NCBI GenBank assembly: GCA_947494675.1
Contig: CANLVP010000001.1
Location: 1,302,001-1,366,000 of the forward strand
From: an uncultured Paracoccaceae bacterium
Lineage (GTDB): Bacteria > Pseudomonadota > Alphaproteobacteria > Rhodobacterales > Rhodobacteraceae
Length of the DNA stretch: 64,000 bases
Reading direction: 5' to 3'
Shown here: piece by piece, positions 16,337 through 26,202 of the stretch
How the letters are laid out: the number at the start of each line of letters is the position of its first letter
Numbering within the stretch: the stretch's first letter is position 1
Translations under genes and position numbers: made by a program
Notes under the pieces: model-generated
What the model was told of the DNA's origin: nothing
The model's database searches: none
The model's input: only the letters and a program-made list of their open reading frames with translations

Positions 16337-18250
16337 ATGAACGACCGCCCCAACACACCGCTTTTGGATCGCGTGAACATCCCTGCCGACATGAAGGGCC
16401 TGTCTGATGCCGAGCTGCGACAGCTCGCTGATGAGGTCCGGGCCGAGACGATCAGCGCCGTGTCCGTCACCGGTGGGCATCTTGGTGCGGGGCTGGGCGT
16501 GGTGGAAATGACCGTGGCGCTGCATGCGGTGTTTGATGCGCCCAAGGACAAGATCATCTGGGACGTCAGCCACCAGTGTTACCCCCATAAAATCCTGACC
16601 GGGCGGCGCGACCGTATCCGCACGCTGCGCGCCAAGGACGGGTTGTCGGGCTTCACCAAGCGATCCGAGAGCGAATACGACCCCTTTGGTGCCGCGCATT
16701 CCAGCACCTCGATCTCTGCGGCTCTGGGCTTTGCCACGGCGCGCGATCTGGGGGCCGAAGGCGGCGATGCGATTGCGATTATCGGCGATGGGTCAATGTC
16801 GGCGGGCATGGCCTATGAGGCGATGAACAACGCGGGCCATCTGAAAAAGCGGCTGATCGTGATCCTCAACGACAATGAGATGTCGATTGCCCCGCCGGTG
16901 GGGGCGATGTCTTCCTACCTTAGCCAGCTTTACGCGGGCGAGCCGTTTCAGGAACTCAAAGCCGCCGCCAAGGGCGCGGTGTCGCTGCTGCCCGAACCCT
17001 TCCGCGAAGGGGCCAAGCGCGCCAAAGATATGGTCAAACATATGACTGTTGGCGGGACGCTGTTTGAACAATTGGGGTTCAGCTATCTGGGCCCGATTGA
17101 TGGTCACGACATGGATCAATTGCTGGCCGTGCTGCGCACCGTCAAGGACCGCGCCAAAGGGCCGATCCTGATTCATGCGATCACCAAAAAGGGCAAGGGC
17201 TACGGCCCGGCGGAAGAGGCGCGCGACAAGGGTCATGGCGTTGGGAAGTTCAACGTGGTCACGGGCGAGCAAAAGAAAACACCGTCAAACGCGCCGAGCT
17301 ACACGAGCGTATTCGCCGATACGCTGATCAAACTGGCCGAGGCTGATCCCAAGATTTGCGCGATTACGGCGGCGATGCCGGATGGCACAGGGCTGAACAA
17401 ATTCATGCAGCGCTATGCCTCGCGCTGTTTTGACGTGGGCATCGCCGAACAACACGCGGTGACGTTCAGCGCCGGGCTGGCCGCTGGCGGGATGAAGCCG
17501 TTCTGCGCGCTTTATTCCACGTTCTTGCAACGCGGCTACGATCAGGTGGTGCATGATGTGGCCATCCAACGTCTGCCTGTGCGCTTTGCGATTGATCGCG
17601 CGGGGCTAGTGGGGGCCGATGGCGCGACCCATGCGGGGGCGTTTGACGTGGCCTACCTTGCGAACCTGCCGGGGTTTGTCGTGATGGCCGCCGCGGATGA
17701 GGCAGAGCTGGTGCATATGGTCGCCACCGCTGCCGCCTATGACGACGGGCCCAGCGCCTTCCGCTTTCCACGTGGCGAAGGTGTTGGCGTTGATATTCCC
17801 GCCGATGCGCAACCGCTTGAAATCGGCAAGGGCCGGATGATCCGCGCAGGCAAACAGGTCGCGATCCTGTCGTTCGGCACGCGCCTGTCAGAGGTTGAAG
17901 CCGCCTGCGAGGCGCTGGCCGCCAAAGGGATCACGCCGACGATTGCCGATGCCCGCTTTGCCAAGCCATTGGACCGCGATCTGATCTTGAAACTAGCCGC
18001 CGAACACGAGGCGCTGATCACCATCGAAGAGGGCGCCGTGGGCGGCTTTGGCTCCCACGTCGCGCAGCTTTTGGCGGATGAGGGCGTGTTTGACCACGGG
18101 CTGAAATACCGGTCGATGGTCTTGCCCGACACTTTCATTGACCAATCCAGCCCCCGCGACATGTATGCGATGGCGGGCCTGAACGCCGAAGACATCGAAG
18201 CCAAAGTGCTGGACGTGCTGGGTGTCGCGACCGTGGGCAAGCGCGCGTAA
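16337..18250 (+). CDS. dxs: 1-deoxy-D-xylulose-5-phosphate synthase
   Basis: Thiamine-diphosphate enzyme of 637 residues, the first step of the non-mevalonate isoprenoid pathway (pyruvate plus glyceraldehyde 3-phosphate). The ThDP site is [22 protein letters not shown]. Other markers are [21 protein letters not shown], the conserved [15 protein letters not shown], the glutamate in [17 protein letters not shown], and [18 protein letters not shown]. It begins nine bases after ispA, so substrate supply for carotenoid, bacteriochlorophyll phytyl and quinone side chains is encoded in one run. Confidence 0.97.
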   Translation: MNDRPNTPLLDRVNIPADMKGLSDAELRQLADEVRAETISAVSVTGGHLGAGLGVVEMTVALHAVFDAPKDKIIWDVSHQCYPHKILTGRRDRIRTLRAKDGLSGFTKRSESEYDPFGAAHSSTSISAALGFATARDLGAEGGDAIAIIGDGSMSAGMAYEAMNNAGHLKKRLIVILNDNEMSIAPPVGAMSSYLSQLYAGEPFQELKAAAKGAVSLLPEPFREGAKRAKDMVKHMTVGGTLFEQLGFSYLGPIDGHDMDQLLAVLRTVKDRAKGPILIHAITKKGKGYGPAEEARDKGHGVGKFNVVTGEQKKTPSNAPSYTSVFADTLIKLAEADPKICAITAAMPDGTGLNKFMQRYASRCFDVGIAEQHAVTFSAGLAAGGMKPFCALYSTFLQRGYDQVVHDVAIQRLPVRFAIDRAGLVGADGATHAGAFDVAYLANLPGFVVMAAADEAELVHMVATAAAYDDGPSAFRFPRGEGVGVDIPADAQPLEIGKGRMIRAGKQVAILSFGTRLSEVEAACEALAAKGITPTIADARFAKPLDRDLILKLAAEHEALITIEEGAVGGFGSHVAQLLADEGVFDHGLKYRSMVLPDTFIDQSSPRDMYAMAGLNAEDIEAKVLDVLGVATVGKRA

Positions 18251-18307
18251 GGCGCAACTCACGCGAACGTAATTGCTAAGCGCTGCATTTTTGGTCAAAT
18301 TGCCAAG

Positions 18308-19417
18308 ATGGAAATTCTTGACGTTGATCACAATTTTTTCCTGATCCTCATGGCCTGTGTCGTTGCATCCGCGGCGGGGTTCACGGGTCTGTCGATGACG
18401 CGCGACCTGTCGGCGAAACCAGAGCTTCAGAAAAAGGCAGCGATTGCCCTTGCGGCCGTGGCCTTGGGCGGCGGCATCTGGGCCATGCACTTTGTCGCGA
18501 TGCTGGGTCTGCAATTGCCGATCCTGTTCTACTACGACGCGGCGATCACGCTGGTATCGGCCTTGGTCGCGATCCTGATCGTTGGTGCCGCGCTGATCAT
18601 CCTGCATTTCGCCGAACGCACCCCAACCACGATCACGTTGGCCGGGGTCATCGTCGGCGTCGGTATTCTGGTGATGCATTATATCGGCATGGCGGGGCTA
18701 GAGCTGTGCCGCGCGATCTATACCCCCATTGGCGTGACGCTGTCCTCTGTCGTGGCGATTGGGTTGTGCGTTTTGGCGTTCTGGATTGCCTATGGCAAAC
18801 GCACCAATCGCAACATCGTCTTTGGCACGCTGTGCTTTGCCTTTGCCGTCTGCTCTGTCCATTTCCTTGCCATGGCGACCACCAATTTCGTGGCCGTGCC
18901 AAGCGGGGCAGAGTTTGGGCCCTCGATGAGCAATGAGACGCTAGCGCTGGGCGTGATCTTTTTCAGCTTTGTGATTTTCGGGGCCTGCCTTTGGGTCAGT
19001 GTGACCTATCTGATCACGCCCCAGACGCCCACGCCGCCGGACAGCAAACCGGAACCCATCGCGCGGCTGCAAATCCCTTGTGAGCGCGACGGCGGCAAGG
19101 TCTTTATCGCGCCGGGTGACGTGTCCTTTGTCCGTGCCGATGGACACTACACGCAGGTCTATACCGACAAGGAACGGCTGTTTTGCACATGGCCCGTGAC
19201 CGAGGCGACAAAGCGGTTGTTGCCCGTCGGGTTCCTTCAGACGCACCGCAGCTATCTGGTGAACCCAGAGCGCGTATTGCGGTTTGAACGGACCAAGGAC
19301 AAGGGTCGCTGCGTCTTTAGCGGGGATGATTTGCCGCCCGCGCCAGTCAGCAGATCCAAGCTCAAGGCGATTCAGGATGCGCTGGCTTCGCAGGTCGGTG
19401 CAATTCGTGCAACCTGA
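18308..19417 (+). CDS. MHYT-LytTR membrane regulator (CoxC/CoxH-like)
   Basis: A 369-residue protein with about seven membrane helices containing three MHYT-type motifs (WAMHFVAMLGL, VMHYIGMAGLELC, SVHFLAMATTNF), followed by a cytoplasmic LytTR DNA-binding domain from about residue 255 (VSFVRADGHYTQVYTD, LLPVGFLQTHRSYLVNPERVLRFE). The MHYT repeat is thought to bind copper or sense a diatomic gas. The same architecture is found in CoxC and CoxH of Oligotropha carboxidovorans. Its position immediately upstream of coxMSL suggests it senses CO or the copper/oxygen state and controls the cox operon. The ligand is inferred. Confidence 0.87.
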   Translation: MEILDVDHNFFLILMACVVASAAGFTGLSMTRDLSAKPELQKKAAIALAAVALGGGIWAMHFVAMLGLQLPILFYYDAAITLVSALVAILIVGAALIILHFAERTPTTITLAGVIVGVGILVMHYIGMAGLELCRAIYTPIGVTLSSVVAIGLCVLAFWIAYGKRTNRNIVFGTLCFAFAVCSVHFLAMATTNFVAVPSGAEFGPSMSNETLALGVIFFSFVIFGACLWVSVTYLITPQTPTPPDSKPEPIARLQIPCERDGGKVFIAPGDVSFVRADGHYTQVYTDKERLFCTWPVTEATKRLLPVGFLQTHRSYLVNPERVLRFERTKDKGRCVFSGDDLPPAPVSRSKLKAIQDALASQVGAIRAT

Positions 19418-19467
19418 TACGCATTTCGTGCAAAATAGCCGTTTTTCATTGATTTCCTAAAGCCACT

Positions 19468-19483
19468 GCATGCGAGCGCATGC
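19468..19483. promoter_or_regulatory. Palindrome GCATGC-GAGC-GCATGC upstream of coxM
   Basis: Perfect six-base inverted repeat with a four-base spacer, 49 bases before the coxM ATG and downstream of the regulator gene. It is the only clear dyad in this 114-base gap. A candidate operator for the adjacent LytTR regulator or another factor. The flanking sequence includes T-rich stretches that could be promoter elements. Function inferred from position. Confidence 0.4.
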
Positions 19484-19531
19484 CTAATCCCCCCTAGCCA
19501 GAACAATCGCTTTTTGTAGGGAGGAGAGCCG

Positions 19532-20386
19532 ATGATTCCAGCGGCATTTGAATATTATAGACCCACGGATATGGCCGGCGTGCTGTCCATCCTCGCGGAA
19601 CACGGCGACGATGCGCGCGTCATGGCGGGTGGTCACAGCCTGATCCCGATGATGAAACTGCGCATGGCCGATGTGCCGCATCTGATTGACCTTCAGGATG
19701 TTGGTGGCATGTCCGATATCACGGTGGGTGCAGACAGCATCACCATCGGCGCGATGGTCACGCAGCACGACATCATCGACAACGCAGAGCTGACCGCTGC
19801 CGCTCCGATCTTGCGCGAAGCCGCCTTGCAGATCGCTGATCCGCAGGTGCGTTACATAGGCACCGTCGGCGGCAATGTCGCCAATGGCGATCCGGGCAAC
19901 GACATGCCCGGCCTGATGCAGTGCCTGAACGCCAGCTTTACCGTCGTTGGCCCCGATGGCACCCGCGAGGTTGCCGCGCGCGAATTCTATGAGGCGGCCT
20001 ATATGACCGCCCGCGAGGATGATGAAGTTCTGACGCAAGTTACGATCCCACTGCCTGCGGGCGGCTATGCCTATGAAAAGCAAAAGCGCAAAATTGGTGA
20101 CTATGCGACCGCCGCTGCCGCCGTGCAGATCGTCAAAGAGGGCGGGTCCTGCGTGTCGGCCTCTATTGCGATGACCAACCTCAGCGATACACCCGTGTAT
20201 TCCGATGCCGCTGGCGCAGCGCTTGTCGGGACCGCTGTGGATGACGCGGCCATCAATGCGGCCATCGCGGCCATGCTGGGCGACATCGACCCAACCGAAG
20301 ACAACCGCGGCCCCGTCGCGTTCAAGAAACATGTGGCTGGGGTCATCCTGCGCCGCGCCATCGCACGCGCCAGGTCGCGGGCATAA
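19532..20386 (+). CDS. coxM: Aerobic carbon monoxide dehydrogenase, medium (FAD) subunit
   Basis: A 284-residue FAD-binding flavoprotein of the molybdenum hydroxylase family. The FAD loops are [15 protein letters not shown] (about residues 32-46) and [14 protein letters not shown] (about 111-124). Residues such as [20 protein letters not shown] and [18 protein letters not shown] match CoxM. It receives electrons from CoxS and passes them to the membrane quinone pool. GGAGGAGAG precedes the start. First structural gene of the operon, in the canonical order M-S-L. Confidence 0.95.
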   Translation: MIPAAFEYYRPTDMAGVLSILAEHGDDARVMAGGHSLIPMMKLRMADVPHLIDLQDVGGMSDITVGADSITIGAMVTQHDIIDNAELTAAAPILREAALQIADPQVRYIGTVGGNVANGDPGNDMPGLMQCLNASFTVVGPDGTREVAAREFYEAAYMTAREDDEVLTQVTIPLPAGGYAYEKQKRKIGDYATAAAAVQIVKEGGSCVSASIAMTNLSDTPVYSDAAGAALVGTAVDDAAINAAIAAMLGDIDPTEDNRGPVAFKKHVAGVILRRAIARARSRA

Positions 20387-20400
20387 GGGAGGTTCAGAAC

Positions 20401-20895
20401 ATGTCCAACAAAAAGCACATCACACTGTCGGTGAACGGCAAGACCGAAGAGTTTCTGGCCGAGCCGCGCGAGCTGCTAATCTATACGCTGCGCGAACGGC
20501 TCAATATCACTGGCCCACATATTGGTTGCGAGACGTCCCATTGCGGGGCCTGCACCGTCACCATCGACGGCAAATCGGTCAAATCCTGCACCATGTTTGC
20601 CGTGCAGGCCGAAGGTGCCGAGATCACAACGATTGAAGGCATCGGCGGCCCCGACGATCTGCACCCCCTGCAAGAGGCGTTCAAAGAACACCACGGGTTG
20701 CAGTGCGGCTATTGCACACCGGGGATGATCACGCGGGCGACCAAGCTGCTTGAGGAAAACCCCAACCCGACAGAGGAAGAAATCCGCTTTGGCATGGCTG
20801 GCAATATCTGCCGCTGCACGGGCTACCAGAACATTGTGAAATCCATTCAGGCTGCGGCCACGGAAATGAATGCAGCCAAGGAGGCCGCAGAATGA
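20401..20895 (+). CDS. coxS: Aerobic carbon monoxide dehydrogenase, small (2Fe-2S) subunit
   Basis: A 164-residue iron-sulfur protein carrying two 2Fe-2S clusters. The plant-ferredoxin-like N-terminal cluster is in [20 protein letters not shown] and further at SCTMFA. The second all-helical cluster is in [15 protein letters not shown] and [14 protein letters not shown]. It carries electrons between the molybdenum site in CoxL and FAD in CoxM. It starts 14 bases after coxM and overlaps coxL by four bases (ATGA). Confidence 0.96.
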   Translation: MSNKKHITLSVNGKTEEFLAEPRELLIYTLRERLNITGPHIGCETSHCGACTVTIDGKSVKSCTMFAVQAEGAEITTIEGIGGPDDLHPLQEAFKEHHGLQCGYCTPGMITRATKLLEENPNPTEEEIRFGMAGNICRCTGYQNIVKSIQAAATEMNAAKEAAE

Positions 20896-23318
20896 AGGAC
20901 GAAATTACACGCGAAGAGCGGGTCGATAACCTCAAAGGGATGGGATGTTCCCGTAAACGGGTCGAGGACGCACGGTTCACCCAGGGCAAGGGCAACTACG
21001 TCGACGATCTGAAACTGGACGGTATGTTGTTCGGCGATTTTGTGCGTTCACCCTATGCGCACGCGCGGATCAAGAACATCGATACCGCCGCCGCTTTGGA
21101 AGTGCCCGGCGTGCTTGCCGTGCTCACGGCCAAGGATCTCGAACCCCTTGGCCTGCACTGGATGCCCACGCTGGCGGGCGACAAACAGATGGTGCTGGCC
21201 GATGGCAAAGTGCTGTTTCAGGGACAAGAGGTCGCGTTCGTCGTGGCCGAAGACCGCTATGCCGCCGCCGATGGGATCGAATTGGTCGAGGTTGAATACG
21301 AAGAACTGCCGGTGATCGTGAACCCGTTTGAAGCGTTGCAATCCGACGTGGTGCTGCGCGAAGACCTCGTGGCCGAAGACGGCTCCATCCCCGATGGCGC
21401 GCATGGTCCACGCAAGCACCCCAACCATATCTTCACATGGGACGCAGGCGACAAGGCCCCGACCGAAGAGGTGATCGCCAGTGCCGAGGTCGTCGCGGAA
21501 GAGACGATGTATTATCACCGTACCCATCCCTGCCCGCTGGAAACCTGCGGCTGCGTGGCGTCGATGGACAAGGTGAACGGTAAGCTGACGCTCTGGGGCA
21601 CGTTCCAGGCACCGCATGCGATCCGCACCGTGGTCTCGCTGATCTCTGGCATAGAGGAACACAACATCCGTGTGATCTCGCCCGACATCGGCGGCGGGTT
21701 TGGCAACAAGGTTGGGGCATACCCCGGCTATGTTTGCTCGGTCGTGGCCTCCATCGTGACGGGCAAGCCGGTCAAGTGGATCGAAGACCGGATGGACAAC
21801 CTGATGACCACCGCCTTTGCGCGTGATTATCACATGACCGGCAAGATCGCGGCCACGCCAGAAGGCAAGATCACCGGGCTGCACTGCCATGTCACGGCAG
21901 ATCACGGCGGATTTGACGCCTGCGCGGACCCCACCAAATTCCCTGCGGGGTTCATGAACATCTGCACCGGATCTTACGACATCCCGACCGCCTATCTGGA
22001 GGTTGACGGCGTCTACACCAACAAGGCACCGGGCGGGGTCAGCTATCGCTGTTCCTTCCGCGTCACCGAAGCGGTCTACTTCATCGAACGCATGATCGAG
22101 GTTCTGGCGATCAAGCTGGACATGGACGCGGCAGAGCTGCGCCGGATCAACTTCATCAAGAAGGAACAATTCCCCTACACCGCCGCGCTTGGCTGGGAAT
22201 ATGACAGCGGCGATTACCACACCGCTTGGGACAAGGCGCTGAAGGCTGTCGACTACGAAGGGCTGCGCGCAGAGCAAGCGCAACGGGTCGCGGATTTCAA
22301 AGCTGGCAAGACCCGCAAGCTCATGGGGATCGGCCTCAGCTTCTTCACCGAGATTGTGGGCGCAGGCCCCGTGAAGAACTGCGATATCCTCGGCCTCGGC
22401 ATGTTCGACAGCTGCGAAATCCGCATTCACCCGACTGGGTCCGCAATCGCCCGTCTCGGCACGATCAGCCAAGGTCAAGGCCACGCGACAACCTTCGCGC
22501 AGATCCTTGCGAGTGAAATCGGCCTGCCCGCCGACAGCATCACGATCGAGGAAGGCGACACCGACACCGCGCCCTACGGGCTTGGCACCTATGGCTCTCG
22601 CTCGACCCCAGTTGCCGGGGCCGCCACCGCGATGGCTGGTCGCAAAATCCGCGCCAAGGCGCAGATGATCGCGGCTTACCTGCTCGAAGTGCACGACAAT
22701 GACGTGGAATTCGATGTGGACCGCTTCGTGGTCAAAGGCGCGCCGGAAAAGTTCAAGACGATGAAGGAAATCGCCTTCGCCGCCTATAACCAAGCCATTC
22801 CGGGGATCGAGCCGGGACTGGAAGCGGTCAGCTACTACGATCCGCCGAACATGACCTACCCGTTCGGGGCCTATGTCTGTGTGATGGACATCGACGTGGA
22901 TACGGGCGTGCCGGACATCCGCCGTTTCTATGCGCTGGACGACTGCGGCACACGGATCAACCCGATGATCATCGAAGGTCAGGTGCATGGTGGTCTGACC
23001 GAAGCGCTCGCCGTCGCTCTGGGGCAAGAGATTGCTTACGACGACATGGGCAACTGCAAGACGGGGACGTTGATGGACTTCTTCCTGCCGACCGCGTGGG
23101 AAGTGCCCAACTACGAAACCGACTATACCGTCACCCCAAGCCCGCATCACCCCATCGGGGCCAAGGGCGTCGGCGAAAGCCCCCATGTTGGCGGCGTGCC
23201 GTGTTTCTCCAACGCGGTGCAGGATGCGTTCCGGCCATTCGGCAACACGCATACCAACATGCCGCATGACCATTGGCGGATTTGGAAGACGGCCAATGAC
23301 CTTGGTCTGCACGACTAA
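20892..23318 (+). CDS. coxL: Aerobic carbon monoxide dehydrogenase, large (Mo-Cu) subunit, form I
   Basis: An 808-residue catalytic subunit that oxidises CO to CO2 at a molybdopterin cytosine dinucleotide Mo-S-Cu centre. The active-site loop reads [10 protein letters not shown] with Cys387, the form I signature whose usual version is AYXCSFR. Form II proteins have AYRGAGR instead. The catalytic base is probably Glu762 in [13 protein letters not shown]. Other family blocks are [32 protein letters not shown] and [14 protein letters not shown]. The Ala to Ser change before Tyr is the only deviation noticed. Length and motifs argue strongly for genuine CO oxidation. Confidence 0.96.
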   Translation: MKDEITREERVDNLKGMGCSRKRVEDARFTQGKGNYVDDLKLDGMLFGDFVRSPYAHARIKNIDTAAALEVPGVLAVLTAKDLEPLGLHWMPTLAGDKQMVLADGKVLFQGQEVAFVVAEDRYAAADGIELVEVEYEELPVIVNPFEALQSDVVLREDLVAEDGSIPDGAHGPRKHPNHIFTWDAGDKAPTEEVIASAEVVAEETMYYHRTHPCPLETCGCVASMDKVNGKLTLWGTFQAPHAIRTVVSLISGIEEHNIRVISPDIGGGFGNKVGAYPGYVCSVVASIVTGKPVKWIEDRMDNLMTTAFARDYHMTGKIAATPEGKITGLHCHVTADHGGFDACADPTKFPAGFMNICTGSYDIPTAYLEVDGVYTNKAPGGVSYRCSFRVTEAVYFIERMIEVLAIKLDMDAAELRRINFIKKEQFPYTAALGWEYDSGDYHTAWDKALKAVDYEGLRAEQAQRVADFKAGKTRKLMGIGLSFFTEIVGAGPVKNCDILGLGMFDSCEIRIHPTGSAIARLGTISQGQGHATTFAQILASEIGLPADSITIEEGDTDTAPYGLGTYGSRSTPVAGAATAMAGRKIRAKAQMIAAYLLEVHDNDVEFDVDRFVVKGAPEKFKTMKEIAFAAYNQAIPGIEPGLEAVSYYDPPNMTYPFGAYVCVMDIDVDTGVPDIRRFYALDDCGTRINPMIIEGQVHGGLTEALAVALGQEIAYDDMGNCKTGTLMDFFLPTAWEVPNYETDYTVTPSPHHPIGAKGVGESPHVGGVPCFSNAVQDAFRPFGNTHTNMPHDHWRIWKTANDLGLHD

Positions 23319-23322
23319 CGCA

Positions 23323-23354
23323 AAGGTAGGGTGGGCAATATTGCCCACCTTACG
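23323..23354. repeat. Palindromic intergenic repeat, copy A
   Basis: GGTAGGGTGGGCAATATTGCCCACC followed by TTACGG is read here in overlapping parts. The core at 23330-23349 is a perfect 20-base palindrome. A near-identical element lies at 51788-51816. Both copies sit within ten bases of a stop codon. Here it fills almost the entire coxL-coxD gap and may form an mRNA hairpin that adjusts expression of the maturation genes against the structural genes. Confidence 0.75.
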
Positions 23355-23363
23355 GAGATGGTG

Positions 23364-24239
23364 ATGACCTGGACTGAACTGCAAACCGCCCTTGGGGGTG
23401 AAGGCTACGTGGCCTCTGACGACCTTGCCGTCGCGCTGCATCTGGCGTTGACGCTGGGCCGCCCCTTGCTGCTGGAAGGGGCCGCTGGTGTGGGCAAGAC
23501 CGAGGTCGCGCGCACCCTTGCCGCGACCCGCGAAGCGCAGTTGATCCGCCTGCAATGCTACGAAGGGCTGGACGCGTCACAGGCGATCTACGAATGGAAC
23601 TACCAGCGACAATTGCTGTCCATTCGTGCGTCGGCAGAGGATGGCCAGACCGGCAAAGCGGTGGAAGACCGCATCTTTTCGCGCGAATTCTTGCTGGAAC
23701 GCCCGCTGCTGGCGGCGATCACCCAAGACACTCCGCCCGTGTTGCTGATCGATGAAATCGACCGCGCGGATGAGGAATTTGAGGCCTACCTGCTGGAAAT
23801 CCTGTCGGATTACCAAATCTCAATCCCTGAGTTAGGCACGATCACAGCGACGTCGCGGCCGATTGTGATCCTGACCTCAAACGGCACCCGCGATTTGTCC
23901 GACGCTTTGCGCAGGCGCTGCCTTTATACCTACGTGGCCTACCCTGACCGCACGACAGAGCTTGCGATCCTCAAGGCACGCTGCCCCGAGGTCGAGGCGC
24001 ACTTGGCGGCACAGATCGTGGGCTTCGTGCAAAAACTGCGTGAGGAAGAGCTTGAGAAGACACCCGGTGTCGCGGAAATGCTCGACTTTGCAGGAGCGCT
24101 CATGGGGCTTGGCATTGCTGATCTGACGGATGACCCGGCGACCTTGCAGGCGACCCTGACGACCTTGCTGAAAACCCAGACCGATCAGGCGCAGATCACA
24201 CCAGAGGTTGCGGGTCGCATTGCCGGACGTGCCGCATGA
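23364..24239 (+). CDS. coxD: CoxD, MoxR-type AAA+ ATPase for CODH maturation
   Basis: A 291-residue AAA+ ATPase of the MoxR group. Walker A is EGAAGVGKTE (about residues 33-42) and Walker B with sensor region is PPVLLIDEIDRADEEFEAYLLE. The second half has the MoxR lid. In Oligotropha, CoxD is needed for inserting sulfur and copper at the active site of CoxL. The start ATG 23364 follows GGAG, and ATG 23358 is also possible. It is separated from coxL by a palindromic repeat and overlaps coxE by four bases. Its usual partner, a VWA protein, is the next gene. Confidence 0.93.
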   Translation: MTWTELQTALGGEGYVASDDLAVALHLALTLGRPLLLEGAAGVGKTEVARTLAATREAQLIRLQCYEGLDASQAIYEWNYQRQLLSIRASAEDGQTGKAVEDRIFSREFLLERPLLAAITQDTPPVLLIDEIDRADEEFEAYLLEILSDYQISIPELGTITATSRPIVILTSNGTRDLSDALRRRCLYTYVAYPDRTTELAILKARCPEVEAHLAAQIVGFVQKLREEELEKTPGVAEMLDFAGALMGLGIADLTDDPATLQATLTTLLKTQTDQAQITPEVAGRIAGRAA

Positions 24240-25417
24240 CCCGCGTGACCCGCTTTGCCGGTCGCGACCCCGGACCCGCCGCGCGGGTGGCAGGCTTCAT
24301 CGCGCATCTGCGCGACAATGGTTTGCGGTTGGGCGTGGCAGAGGCGGAAACAGCCTTGTCCGCCCTCAACGCTGTGTCAGCCACATCGCCCGATCAGGCG
24401 CGCCGCGCCATGCGGGCCGTCTGCACCGGCTGCAAGGAAGAGGCCGAAACGTTCGACGCGCTCTTTGACAGCTATTGGATGGATGCAGGCCGGGTGCGGC
24501 AAAAGGTGGTGCCAACGCCCTCCAACAGCATCAGCGACGATGTGCATTCCTCGCGCGATGCCAAGGGCAGCGAAGCCAGCGCATCCGGCTCCGCGACTGC
24601 GCCTGATGGCGACGACGGTGCGGCGGACAGCGACGGCACCGGCAAACTGATCGCGACCGCGGCGCGGAACCTGTCGCGCAAAGACCTGCGTGATCTGGTG
24701 CGCCCCGAGGAAATCGCAGAGGCCGAAGCGGTCGCCCGCCGCCTTGGTGCCGCCCTGCGCGACAGGCGGTCCCGCAGGCGCATCGCTGCGCGCAAAGGCG
24801 ACCGGCTGCATTTCCGCAAGATCATCCGCCACAGCCTTGCCACCGGGGGTGAGCCGCTGCGCCTGATGCGCAAAAAGCGCCCCGACCGGACCCGCAAGAT
24901 CGTGGCGCTGTGCGATGTCTCAGGCTCGATGTCCGTCTACGCCCAGGTCTTTCTGGCCTTTCTGGCCGGGCTTTTGCGGGCCGATACGGCGGCAGATGCC
25001 TATCTGTTTCACACTCGTCTGGTGCGCATCACCGAGGCGCTGCGCGACAAAGACGCGATGCGCGCCATCGGGCGGATGTCGTTGATGGCCGATGGCTTTG
25101 GCGGCGGGTCCAAGATTGGACCCTCGCTCGCGCTGTTCTCAGACACCTATGCCCGCCGCTTTGTGGATGGCCGCAGCGTCGTGCTGATCCTGTCCGATGG
25201 CTACGACACCGAAAGCCCCGCGATCATGGATGCGGCCCTTGCCAAGCTGAAGAAACGCGGCTGCAAGATCATCTGGCTGAACCCGCTCAAAGGCTGGGTC
25301 GACTACGCGCCCGTCGCCGAGGGCATGGCCGCCGCATTGCCCCATCTGGACCTGTTCAAAGCAGCCAATACGCTTGATGATCTTGCGGCCCTCGAACGCG
25401 AATTGGGGGCGCTATGA
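24236..25417 (+). CDS. coxE: CoxE, VWA-domain CODH maturation protein
   Basis: A 393-residue protein with a C-terminal von Willebrand factor A domain. The MIDAS metal site begins at ALCDVSGSMSVYAQ (DxSxS, about residues 223-236) and continues to LSDGYDTESPA. The N-terminal half is polar, with a low-complexity acidic/serine stretch around residues 105-140. MoxR ATPase plus VWA protein pairs remodel metalloenzymes. Here the target is CoxL. It overlaps coxD upstream and coxF downstream by ATGA junctions. Confidence 0.93.
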   Translation: MTRVTRFAGRDPGPAARVAGFIAHLRDNGLRLGVAEAETALSALNAVSATSPDQARRAMRAVCTGCKEEAETFDALFDSYWMDAGRVRQKVVPTPSNSISDDVHSSRDAKGSEASASGSATAPDGDDGAADSDGTGKLIATAARNLSRKDLRDLVRPEEIAEAEAVARRLGAALRDRRSRRRIAARKGDRLHFRKIIRHSLATGGEPLRLMRKKRPDRTRKIVALCDVSGSMSVYAQVFLAFLAGLLRADTAADAYLFHTRLVRITEALRDKDAMRAIGRMSLMADGFGGGSKIGPSLALFSDTYARRFVDGRSVVLILSDGYDTESPAIMDAALAKLKKRGCKIIWLNPLKGWVDYAPVAEGMAAALPHLDLFKAANTLDDLAALERELGAL

Positions 25418-26202
25418 CCCCGGCAGAGGTGCTTTCGTCCGATCTGGCAGATGTCGCGCAAGAGCTGCGCGACAAACAGGAACCCTTTGCCTTTGCGACC
25501 ATCGTGCGCACTGCCGGGTCTACAGCGGCTAAGCCCGGGGCCAAGGCGCTTCTGGGCGCAGACGGCACGATCCTGCACGGCTGGCTCGGTGGTGGCTGCA
25601 CGCGCGGCGCGGTCAAGCGCGCGACGGTGCAGGCGCTGCAAGACGGCACGCCGCAGCTGATCTCGGTCGCGCCAGAGGAATTGCTGGCCGAAAAGGGCGT
25701 CGCCGCAGGGGATGAGGTCGACGGCACTCGCTTCGCCCGCAATGGCTGCCCGTCAAAGGGGAGCGTCGACATCTTTATCGAACCCTGCATCCCGATGCCG
25801 CAACTGATCGTCATGGGTGCATCGCCCGTTGCACAGGCGCTGTCATCGCTGGCCCCGCAGTTTCACTGGTCGGTGGCGAATGCTGTGCCCGCGCAGACGG
25901 GCGACAACCCAAATCAGGCGCGCTGCATCGTGGTGGCGACACAAGGCCAAGGCGATCTGGATGCGCTCAAGGCTGCGCTGACCTGCCGAAGCCAATTCGT
26001 GGCTTTTGTCGGCAGCAAACGGAAATTCGCGGCGTTGTCAGACAGGCTGGAACAGGCAGGCATTCACCGCTCGGCAATTGACGCCGTGCGCGCGCCCGCA
26101 GGCCTTGATCTGGGGGCGGTTACGCCAGAGGAAATTGCGCTGTCGATCCTTGCGGAATTGGTCAAAGTGCGGCGCGCGGCAGTGATGAAGATCAATGCCT
26201 GA
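25414..26202 (+). CDS. coxF: CoxF, XdhC-family maturation factor
   Basis: A 262-residue member of the XdhC/CoxI family. The N-terminal XdhC part carries FATIVRTAGSTAAKPGAKALL and GWLGGGCTRGAVKRA. The C-terminal Rossmann-like part contains LIVMGASPVAQALSSL and SQFVAFVGSKRKFAALSDRLEQAGI. Relatives bind the molybdenum cofactor and support its sulfuration before insertion. Position after coxE fits CoxF. A second XdhC-family gene ends the cluster (27356-28306). It overlaps the next gene by eight bases. Confidence 0.9.
   Translation: MTPAEVLSSDLADVAQELRDKQEPFAFATIVRTAGSTAAKPGAKALLGADGTILHGWLGGGCTRGAVKRATVQALQDGTPQLISVAPEELLAEKGVAAGDEVDGTRFARNGCPSKGSVDIFIEPCIPMPQLIVMGASPVAQALSSLAPQFHWSVANAVPAQTGDNPNQARCIVVATQGQGDLDALKAALTCRSQFVAFVGSKRKFAALSDRLEQAGIHRSAIDAVRAPAGLDLGAVTPEEIALSILAELVKVRRAAVMKINA

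Noticed and set aside
21048-23555. An 835-codon open frame antisense to coxL and coxD
   Set aside because: It lies opposite a highly conserved enzyme gene. Long antisense frames are expected in GC-rich DNA because of third-position bias. The translation shows no recognisable domain.
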